Below are positions 1 to 5,047 of a stretch of DNA of 5,047 nucleotides, piece by piece (position 1 is the first letter of the stretch; each line of letters starts with the position of its first letter). The translations under genes and the position numbers were made by a program. The notes under the pieces are model-generated. The model did not search any database. It was not told where the DNA came from and saw only the letters and a program-made list of their open reading frames with translations. Source of the DNA: Candidatus Sulfotelmatobacter sp. (GTDB lineage: Bacteria > Acidobacteriota > Terriglobia > Terriglobales > Acidobacteriaceae); assembly GCA_030049565.1 (NCBI GenBank), contig JASIKQ010000513.1, positions 1 through 5,047 of the forward strand. The letters run 5' to 3'.

Positions 1-18
1 CGGGTTCATCGCAGTGTG

Positions 19-1473
19 ATGGGACGTAACGGCCTTTTGAATCGCACGGGAAGGAGCCTGCTGCTGGCCGCCGTGGCCACCTTCGGCGCTGTCGCTCAGA
101 TCTCCAATTTTCAACATATCGTGGTGATCGTTCAGGAGAATCGGACCCCTGATAACCTATTTCAAGGGTTGTGCGCGGTTCCCTACGGGTCGTCGGCCGG
201 CTGCAGCACGACTCCCACCACCTCGCAATACAACATCCAGACCAGCAACTGGCTGAATAGTTCATCTTCAAGCGGCGTCACGCAGCCGGGCGTGGTCGCG
301 CTGGATAATGATTACGATCCGAACCATGCGCATATCGCTTTCACCCAAATGTGCGATCTGAACACGGCGACGAACACATGTGCCATGGATGGCGCCTGGC
401 AGATTGCAGTTGGCTGCAAACAGGGAGCGACCGATTGTCCCGCGCCGAATTTGCAGTATATGTACGTGAATCCTTCGGATGTGGCCCCGTATTTTCAGAT
501 GGCGCAAACTTACAGCTTCGCGGATCAGATGTTCCAGACCAACGAGGGCCCGAGCTTCCCCGCCCATCAGTTTATTCTTTCGGGGACCTCGGAACCGGAG
601 TCCGGAACCACGGATTTTGCCGCAGAAAACATGAGCGCGAAGGGGAACGCGGGCTGTATCGCGCCTCCCGACCAGACGGTCTGGCTCATAGATGCTTCGG
701 GAGTGCAATACACACAGGTCTATCCCTGCTTCGAGCATCAAACATTGAGCGATTTGCTGGATGCAGCGAATATTACTTGGCGGTATTATGCGCCTTCCGC
801 CGGCAGCATTTGGACTGCACCCACCGCGATCCAGCATATGTGCGGACCGAACAATCCGCCGCCCAACGGCACCGAGTGCGATGGGACGGACTATAGCTCC
901 ACCTCGTCCAAAGTTGTGGTTGGCCAGAGCCAGACCAAAGCGCAGATTATCAGCGATATCGCGACGGGCCAGCTTCAGCAAGTAAGCTGGGTAATTCCCA
1001 ACGGCAATGACTCCGATCATGCCGAGACCAACACTGGCTGCGGACCTTCGTGGGTGACGGAAGTTGTGAATGCGATTGGCAACAGTCCGTATTGGCCGAA
1101 TACGACAATCATCATTACCTGGGACGATTGGGGAGGGTGGTACGATCACGTGCCGCCGAAGGTAATTAATGATGGCGTGAGTTGGGGATCGGGGTACGTA
1201 TACGGCTTCCGCGTGCCTATGCTTGTCATTTCCCCGTACATTCAGCCGGGCTACGTTTCACATGCAACCCACGACTTTGGCAGCATTCTGAAGTACATCG
1301 AGACCAATTACAATCTGCCATCGCTGGGCGTCGCCGATGCATATGCCGACGACCTTTCGGATTTTTTTCACCTGAGCAACCCGCCCATACCTTTCAAGCA
1401 GATTACGCCGCCGGCGGATGACGCGTCATGCAAAGGGGATACGAATCAGATTGCAGAACCCGACAACGATTAG
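19..1473 (+). CDS. Secreted phosphoesterase, phospholipase C / acid phosphatase family (PF04185-like)
   Basis: Predicted exported metal-dependent phosphoesterase that hydrolyses phosphate mono- or diesters outside the cytoplasm; the substrate cannot be told from sequence. Numbering from the ATG (484 aa): a signal peptide with an Arg-containing start, a hydrophobic run LLLAAVATFGAVA and a likely cut after AVA at about residue 26. Family signatures follow in order: HIVVIVQENRTPDNLF with the metal-binding pair E40-N41; DPNHAH with D100, H103 and H105; NEGPSFPAH with S179 at the place of the family's nucleophile (Ser or Thr); SDHAE with H334; and TWDDWGGWYDH with D369, D370 and H377. A RVPMLVISPY stretch and an HDFGSILKYIE helix end the domain, as is usual. 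Twelve Cys residues fit an oxidising compartment. GTG at 16 is an alternative start. No Shine-Dalgarno is visible in the 18 bases available, and the frame is open to the edge, so an upstream start remains possible. The catalytic set is complete, so the family call is firm and the substrate open. Confidence 0.94.
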   Translation: MGRNGLLNRTGRSLLLAAVATFGAVAQISNFQHIVVIVQENRTPDNLFQGLCAVPYGSSAGCSTTPTTSQYNIQTSNWLNSSSSSGVTQPGVVALDNDYDPNHAHIAFTQMCDLNTATNTCAMDGAWQIAVGCKQGATDCPAPNLQYMYVNPSDVAPYFQMAQTYSFADQMFQTNEGPSFPAHQFILSGTSEPESGTTDFAAENMSAKGNAGCIAPPDQTVWLIDASGVQYTQVYPCFEHQTLSDLLDAANITWRYYAPSAGSIWTAPTAIQHMCGPNNPPPNGTECDGTDYSSTSSKVVVGQSQTKAQIISDIATGQLQQVSWVIPNGNDSDHAETNTGCGPSWVTEVVNAIGNSPYWPNTTIIITWDDWGGWYDHVPPKVINDGVSWGSGYVYGFRVPMLVISPYIQPGYVSHATHDFGSILKYIETNYNLPSLGVADAYADDLSDFFHLSNPPIPFKQITPPADDASCKGDTNQIAEPDND

Positions 1474-1596
1474 AGTTTCTTATTTCGTGCCTTCTGGGGT
1501 ACTCGTAGCCAACGTGGCACTGGTTTATACACCTTTGGTAGAGCGGGAGCTGGTGGCTTGGCTTAAAATAGGGAGAAAAGGTCACAGGAAGGGAAA

Positions 1597-1615
1597 AAGC
1601 TGCATCTAAGCTGCA
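1597..1615. repeat. 8-bp direct repeat AAGCTGCA, 11-bp period
   Basis: AAGCTGCA occurs at 1597-1604 and again at 1608-1615, start to start 11 bp, about one helical turn. It lies 53-71 bases before the start codon of the downstream exported-protein gene. The spacing and position would suit a pair of half-sites for a regulator, but a repeat this short can arise by chance and no known operator is recognised. Confidence 0.3.
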
Positions 1616-1645
1616 AGGTGCGGGCGGTTTTCCGTTCATTGTTCG

Positions 1646-1651
1646 TATAAT
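1646..1651 (+). promoter_or_regulatory. Possible -10 box (TATAAT)
   Basis: An exact TATAAT lies 16 bases before the ATG at 1668. No convincing -35 hexamer is found 16-18 bases upstream, where the sequence is GC-rich (GGCGGT), and there is no TG extension. Transcription from here would begin at about 1658, inside the ribosome binding site, leaving almost no leader. It is either an activator-dependent promoter with a very short leader or a chance match. Confidence 0.25.
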
Positions 1652-1656
1652 TTCCC

Positions 1657-1662
1657 GAGGGA
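1657..1662 (+). promoter_or_regulatory. Ribosome binding site GAGGGA
   Basis: GAGGGA ends five bases before the ATG at 1668. It supports that start over the second in-frame ATG at 1686, which also would shorten the positively charged start of the signal peptide. Confidence 0.6.
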
Positions 1663-1667
1663 CATTT

Positions 1668-2630
1668 ATGAGAATTAACACGGTTATGGGGTGTATAAGA
1701 GCTGCTGTGGTGGTGCTCGCGGCATGGTTCCTGCTGGTGGGAGCAGCGAGCGCGATGCCGCTGAATTCCTCGGCCCGCGCGGCCATTCCCACCGACCTGC
1801 AACAGCTAATCTCTGTCGATTACCGCGAGCTTAAAAACTCGCCCACTGCGATGCAATTGAAAGAACAGCTACTCCCCGACAATCTGAAGCAATTCGAGTC
1901 GGCTTTGAAGGGAGTGGGGATCGATCCCGACAAAGACATCGACACGCTCGCCTTTGCTGCCTTCCGCACCGAGAAGCAGGGCATGAAGCAGGTGGGCGTG
2001 GCGGCGGGCCCATTCGCCATGAAGGCGGTAATCAAGAAACTCACGCTACAAAAGATCAAGCCGACAAAGTACCGCACGGCGAGCATTTATCCCATGGACG
2101 GCGGCATGGTGATGGTGTTCCTGGACGACAGCACGTTGCTGTTCGGCGACAGTTCGGCTGTGAAGTTAGCGCTGGATACCCGCGACGGGCTGACCTTGAG
2201 CGTGGATGCGAATGCGACTATGGCAGACATGATGTCGGACGTGGATTCGGCGCCGGTGTGGAGCATTCTCGACCAGCAGGGAACGCAGAACGTTATGCGC
2301 TCGGCGCTAGGTGATGCGGCCAAAGTAGCCGATTATGACACCATCAAGAAGCGGCTGCTGGGTTCGCGCTACACAATGAGCTTCAATAGCGGTGTGAACT
2401 TCGATCTGACCGTGGTCACGTCCGATTCTGTCAGTGCGGCGACGCTTTCATCACTGGTGAAGGCGGGACTGCTTTATAAGAAGATGAGCGCCAGCGCTCC
2501 CGAGAAAGTCGCGATGGACAACACCAGTGTGGACTCAGACGGAGCCAACGTCGCTTTCCATTTCAAATCGAGTGATCAGCAGTTCCAGTCGCTGATGCAC
2601 TCGCCGTTGTTCGCCGCGGTTTCGCACTAG
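1668..2630 (+). CDS. Exported protein of unknown function (320 aa)
   Basis: I do not recognise a characterised family. The protein begins with a clear Sec signal peptide: Arg residues at 2 and 11, a hydrophobic core AAVVVLAAWFLLVG, and an AXA site with a probable cut after A29. The mature part has no cysteine and no further membrane segment, so it is probably periplasmic or secreted and soluble. It has mixed alpha/beta character. A Lys-rich helical part (residues 52-85, RELKNSPTAMQLKEQLLP) precedes strands at about 92-125. Residues 139-170 read like a strand-turn-strand unit (IYPMDGG, MVMVFLDDSTLLFGD, then AVKLALD). A Trp-containing segment VWSILDQQGTQ lies near 197-207, and a second strand-rich half covers 234-300. 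The FLDD...LLFGD...AVKLALD pattern loosely recalls DUF3352-type exported proteins, which is inference only. No catalytic motif is evident. ATG at 1668 is chosen because of the GAGGGA site. The next gene, glmU, is convergent, so this one is probably transcribed alone. Confidence 0.88.
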   Translation: MRINTVMGCIRAAVVVLAAWFLLVGAASAMPLNSSARAAIPTDLQQLISVDYRELKNSPTAMQLKEQLLPDNLKQFESALKGVGIDPDKDIDTLAFAAFRTEKQGMKQVGVAAGPFAMKAVIKKLTLQKIKPTKYRTASIYPMDGGMVMVFLDDSTLLFGDSSAVKLALDTRDGLTLSVDANATMADMMSDVDSAPVWSILDQQGTQNVMRSALGDAAKVADYDTIKKRLLGSRYTMSFNSGVNFDLTVVTSDSVSAATLSSLVKAGLLYKKMSASAPEKVAMDNTSVDSDGANVAFHFKSSDQQFQSLMHSPLFAAVSH

Positions 2631-2662
2631 AACAATCGCTTTACTGCGGAGGCACTGAGACA

Positions 2663-2692
2663 TGGAAAACTCTTGGTGCTTTTGATTTTCCA
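2663..2692. terminator. Weak inverted repeat between convergent genes, possible bidirectional terminator
   Basis: TGGAAAA (2663-2669) and TTTTCCA (2686-2692) form a 7-bp inverted repeat with a 16-base loop, midway between the two convergent stop codons (2630 and 2738). The stem is AT-rich and lacks a clean T tract on either side, so it is not a classic intrinsic terminator. It is the best hairpin I find in this 107-base gap. Confidence 0.2.
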
Positions 2693-2737
2693 AAGGCGAC
2701 TCCCTAACGAAGTTTCCTTTCCCGACGTCTGTTCTCC

Positions 2738-4225
2738 TCAATCCTCCAATCGGATCGCGCGCGTGCGCTCCGGCTCCTTCGGTTTTTCTTGCCCGCGAGC
2801 GGCGCGTCTCTCGCGCACCCAATCCTTCTTCACGATCTGCTGTGCGCGCCCAATTGCCAGAGAATCTTCCGGAACGTCTTCGGTGATGCACGACGCGGCG
2901 CCTACATAGGCTCCTCTGCCCACGCGCACCGGCGCGACCAGCGTCGTGTCGCTGCCGATGAAGGCTCCATCGTCGATAACGGTGGTGTGCTTGTGAACGC
3001 CGTCGTAGTTGCAGGTAATAGTTCCTGCGCCCACGTTTACGCCTTCTCCGATTTCGGCGTCGCCGAGATAAGTAAGATGATTGGCCTTTGATCCCTGGCC
3101 CAGCTTGGTTTTCTTGGTCTCGACGAAATTGCCTACGTGCGCTCCCTGGCCGATATCGCTGCCGGGACGGTGATGCGAATACGGGCCAATGACCGCACCC
3201 GGGGCGACACGAGCTGCTTCGAGAATGCAGCCATTACGAATGAGAATATCATCGGCAATTTCAGAGTCACGGATCACCGAGTAGGAGCGAATGCGGCAAC
3301 CGCAGCCGATGCGCGACTTGCCGAGAATCTGGACGTAGGGTTCGATGACGGTATCCGCGCCAATCTCGACATCGCTATCGATCACGCACGTGCCCGGATA
3401 GAAGATGGAAACGCCCTGCGTCATAAGTTCGTAACATTTGCGTGCCCGCATTTGATGATCGATGATGGCGAGTTCGGCGTGGGTATTTGCCCCGAGGATT
3501 TCGCGCGAGTCCTCTGTCTTCCAAACTACAACCCGCTGTTTCGCTTGGCGCAGAATCCCAGCCATATCGGTGAGGTAATATTCGGCGTGAGGATTATCCG
3601 GAGAAAGCTTTTCAATATGCGAGAAAAGTTGCGTCACGTCGAAGACATAAAAGCCGGCATTGATTTCGCGAATCTTCTTCTGCGCGGCGCTCGCTGATTT
3701 TTCTTCGACAATGGCTTTTACTTTTGCACCGCGAGCCGACCTGCGAATGATGCGTCCATAGCCAGTCGGATCGCTCAATTCCGCGCCCAGCAAGGTCATG
3801 GCTGCGTTCTGGTCAAGATGAAAGTTGAGCAGTCGGGCGATGGTTTGCGGCGTGACCTGGGGCGCATCACCGGAGAGAACGATAACGTGGTCATAGCCAG
3901 AAAGTGCCTCGCGCGCGACCATCAGCGCGTGGCCGGTGCCGCGCTGCTCGGACTGAAGAATGAAGTTGACGCCGGAATGGCCCAATGCTGCGCGTACGCG
4001 CTGGGCTTCGTGGCCGATGATGGCGAAAACGTCGCTAGCGGGAACCACTCGGGTGGCCGCCGCGATCACATGCGCCAGCAGCGGTTTCCCTCCCACCTCG
4101 TGCAACACCTTGGGAAGCTGCGATTTAAGCCGTGTTCCCTTGCCCGCAGCCAGGATGGCGATGGCGACGCGTGGGACGCGCGTAGATGGAACCTTTGAAG
4201 CAAGCCTGTTTGTGAATTTCGTCAT
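2738..4225 (-). CDS. glmU: GlmU: bifunctional GlcNAc-1-P uridyltransferase / GlcN-1-P acetyltransferase
   Basis: Cytoplasmic enzyme making UDP-GlcNAc: the C-terminal domain acetylates glucosamine-1-phosphate with acetyl-CoA and the N-terminal domain transfers UMP from UTP. The product feeds peptidoglycan and lipopolysaccharide synthesis. Numbering from the ATG at 4225 (495 aa): LAAGKGTR at 25-32, LPKVLH at 37-42, QSEQRGTGHA at 91-100, metal-site D120 in LSGDAP, YGRI at 156-159, E174, N189 in EINAGFY, and N247 in GANTHAE. A left-handed beta-helix of hexapeptide repeats runs from about 275 to 455. It has R353, K371, H383 (equivalent to the E. coli catalytic base H363), Y386, N406 in CNYDG and K412. 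The protein is longer than the 456-residue E. coli enzyme through about 14 extra N-terminal residues and a charged tail (REKP/ERTR-like, about 472-495). The start is uncertain: a TTG at 4270, directly after an in-frame stop, would add 15 residues, but the ATG has a GGGG site three bases away and leaves a more normal length. Confidence 0.98.
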   Translation of the reverse strand: MTKFTNRLASKVPSTRVPRVAIAILAAGKGTRLKSQLPKVLHEVGGKPLLAHVIAAATRVVPASDVFAIIGHEAQRVRAALGHSGVNFILQSEQRGTGHALMVAREALSGYDHVIVLSGDAPQVTPQTIARLLNFHLDQNAAMTLLGAELSDPTGYGRIIRRSARGAKVKAIVEEKSASAAQKKIREINAGFYVFDVTQLFSHIEKLSPDNPHAEYYLTDMAGILRQAKQRVVVWKTEDSREILGANTHAELAIIDHQMRARKCYELMTQGVSIFYPGTCVIDSDVEIGADTVIEPYVQILGKSRIGCGCRIRSYSVIRDSEIADDILIRNGCILEAARVAPGAVIGPYSHHRPGSDIGQGAHVGNFVETKKTKLGQGSKANHLTYLGDAEIGEGVNVGAGTITCNYDGVHKHTTVIDDGAFIGSDTTLVAPVRVGRGAYVGAASCITEDVPEDSLAIGRAQQIVKKDWVRERRAARGQEKPKEPERTRAIRLED

Positions 4226-4233
4226 TCGCCCCA

Positions 4234-4259
4234 CTATACCGTGAGCCGAAGGGGTATAG
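4234..4259. repeat. 7-bp inverted repeat upstream of the glmU start
   Basis: CTATACC (4234-4240) and GGTATAG (4253-4259) are perfect inverted repeats separated by 12 bases. The nearer arm ends eight bases before the glmU ATG and abuts its GGGG ribosome-binding stretch (4229-4232). It could be an operator or a leader hairpin affecting translation, or chance. On the minus strand the arms read TATAGT and TATACC, which resemble -10 boxes, but neither has a recognisable -35. Confidence 0.35.
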
Positions 4260-4316
4260 AAGTACGACAATCATTGCGGCGCATCTCGGAAGGAAGCTCG
4301 TTATTAACTCGGCTTG

Positions 4317-4340
4317 CCGGAGGCGTGGCCTGGCTGCCGG
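4317..4340 (-). terminator. GC-rich imperfect hairpin after the SDR stop, possible terminator
   Basis: CCGG (4317-4320) can pair with CCGG (4337-4340), and inside it AGGC (4321-4324) with GCCT (4328-4331) around a GTG loop, leaving a five-base bulge on one side. It begins immediately after the stop codon of the minus-strand SDR. There is no T tract after it in the direction of transcription, so termination is uncertain and read-through into glmU is possible. Confidence 0.2.
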
Positions 4341-5047
4341 TTAGAGACTCAGCCCTCCATCAACCGCAAGAATCTGCCCGGTGATGAACTGCGGCGCGGT
4401 TGCGAAGAACAGAACGGCGGCTGCAACTTCATCGCCTCTTCCATTGCGGCGCATAGGAGTCTGTTTGGCGATTCCCCTCATAAAGGCGGTCTTTTCTCCC
4501 AGATCGATTACGCCGGGGGCGACGGCGTTAACTGCTATCTCAGGAGCTAGTGCCTTTGCCATCACTTTGGTAAGCATGTGCAAGGCGGCCTTGGAAGCAC
4601 AATAATGAGCGTGCGTCACCCAGGGGCGGATGCCGCCCAGGGATCCGAGGTGGATGATCTTGGCTTCGATTTGTTCGCCGCGCTTCGATCCGGGGCGTTT
4701 TCGGCGCATCCATTTCAGCGCCTCGCGAGAAACCAAGAACGGTCCGCGAGTGTTGGCGGCAAACATGGCATCCCATTGGCGGAGGGTAAGGCGTTCGAAG
4801 TCGACATCGGCGTAAATGGCGGCATTATTTACGAGAACGTCGATGCGGCCCAGTTCGCGTCCCGCTTCCTGCAACATGGACTTGACGCTGGATTCATCAG
4901 TGACGTCGCAGTGCAGAGCAAAGGCGCGCACGCCCAGGCCGGATAGATCGACGACAGTTTGTTGCGCTTCGCGCGCGGAATTGCGGAATGTAATGGCGAC
5001 ATCGGCCCCGGCCTGAGCGAGCACGAGAGCCGAAGCCCGTCCGAGGC
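4341..5047 (-). CDS. SDR-family NAD(P)-dependent oxidoreductase, N-terminus cut by the window edge
   Basis: Classical short-chain dehydrogenase/reductase, a soluble Rossmann-fold enzyme; 234 residues are visible. The frame is open to the edge and reads LGRASALVLAQAGADV. This is the end of the Gly-rich cofactor motif (GxxxGLGRA) plus the first helix, so the gene starts beyond 5047 and lacks only its first roughly 10-20 residues here. Counting from the valine at 5024: R14 follows beta-2 (ITFRNS) and suggests NADP preference; CDVTD at 39-43; NNAA at 66-69 (usual NNAG); N91; S128 in HLGSLGG; the YxxxK pair Y141 and K145; NAVAPG at 166-171; and ITGQ...VDGG near the end. The Asn-Ser-Tyr-Lys tetrad is complete. 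The LAPEIAVNAVAPG stretch and RP after the catalytic Ser recall pteridine reductase/FolM-like SDRs, but FabG-like enzymes are close and the substrate is not determined. A charged run at 107-119 (RRKRPGSKRGEQ) lengthens the loop before the Ser strand. glmU follows 115 bases downstream on the same strand. Confidence 0.95.
   Translation of the reverse strand, partial: LGRASALVLAQAGADVAITFRNSAREAQQTVVDLSGLGVRAFALHCDVTDESSVKSMLQEAGRELGRIDVLVNNAAIYADVDFERLTLRQWDAMFAANTRGPFLVSREALKWMRRKRPGSKRGEQIEAKIIHLGSLGGIRPWVTHAHYCASKAALHMLTKVMAKALAPEIAVNAVAPGVIDLGEKTAFMRGIAKQTPMRRNGRGDEVAAAVLFFATAPQFITGQILAVDGGLSL

Noticed and set aside
268..1149. A 293-codon open frame on the minus strand inside the phosphoesterase gene.
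   Set aside because: Its translation has no recognisable domain and is rich in Arg, Ile and Gly as expected of an antisense shadow, while the plus strand encodes a complete catalytic set.
1474..1530. Hairpin GTGCC (1487-1491) / GGCAC (1516-1520) as a terminator for the phosphoesterase gene.
   Set aside because: The stem is only five pairs with a 24-base loop and there is no T tract after it.
1534..1575. A tRNA D-arm-like string (TTGGTAGAGC) in the gap after the phosphoesterase gene.
   Set aside because: No matching acceptor stem, anticodon arm or GGTTCGAATC-type T-arm is found around it, so it is not a tRNA gene.
3137..3697. A 186-codon plus-strand open frame inside glmU.
   Set aside because: It lies wholly antisense to the conserved GlmU coding sequence and its translation shows no family signature.
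4226..4270. TTG at 4270 as the glmU start.
   Set aside because: It has no Shine-Dalgarno, directly follows an in-frame TGA, and would add residues outside the conserved domain; the ATG at 4225 fits better, though not decisively.
5022..5024. GTG as the SDR start.
   Set aside because: The frame continues upstream to the window edge with LGRASAL, part of the conserved cofactor-binding motif, so the start must be outside the window.

Overview
The window carries four protein-coding genes and no RNA genes, mobile elements or CRISPR arrays that I can see. Two genes lie on the plus strand (a secreted phosphoesterase, then a secreted protein of unknown function). They converge on two minus-strand genes (glmU, with a truncated short-chain dehydrogenase upstream of it). 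Moderately high GC, Sec-type signal peptides, a PF04185 phosphoesterase of the soil-bacterium type and an exported protein that resembles Acidobacteriota hypothetical proteins suggest a soil acidobacterium (Terriglobia-like). This is inference from sequence style, not a database match.

Layout. Bases 19-1473 (+) encode an exported phospholipase C / acid phosphatase-family enzyme with its active-site signatures intact; its frame stays open to the left edge of the window. Bases 1474-1667 are a 194-base gap holding an 8-bp direct repeat, a TATAAT box and a ribosome binding site for the next gene. Bases 1668-2630 (+) encode a 320-residue exported protein of unknown function. Bases 2631-2737 separate the convergent genes and contain only a weak inverted repeat. 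Bases 2738-4225 (-) encode GlmU, the bifunctional enzyme that makes UDP-GlcNAc for peptidoglycan and lipopolysaccharide. Bases 4226-4340 hold a 7-bp inverted repeat just upstream of the glmU start and a GC-rich imperfect hairpin after the next gene's stop. Bases 4341-5047 (-) encode a classical SDR oxidoreductase whose first residues lie beyond the right edge.

How they relate. glmU is a housekeeping cell-envelope gene. The SDR lies upstream on the same strand with a 115-base gap, so co-transcription is possible but not shown. The two exported proteins share an orientation but are 194 bases apart with a separate apparent regulatory region, so they are probably independent units. Nothing here forms an obvious multi-gene novel system. 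The least understood parts are the uncharacterised exported protein with its upstream repeat, and the exact substrates of the phosphoesterase and the SDR.
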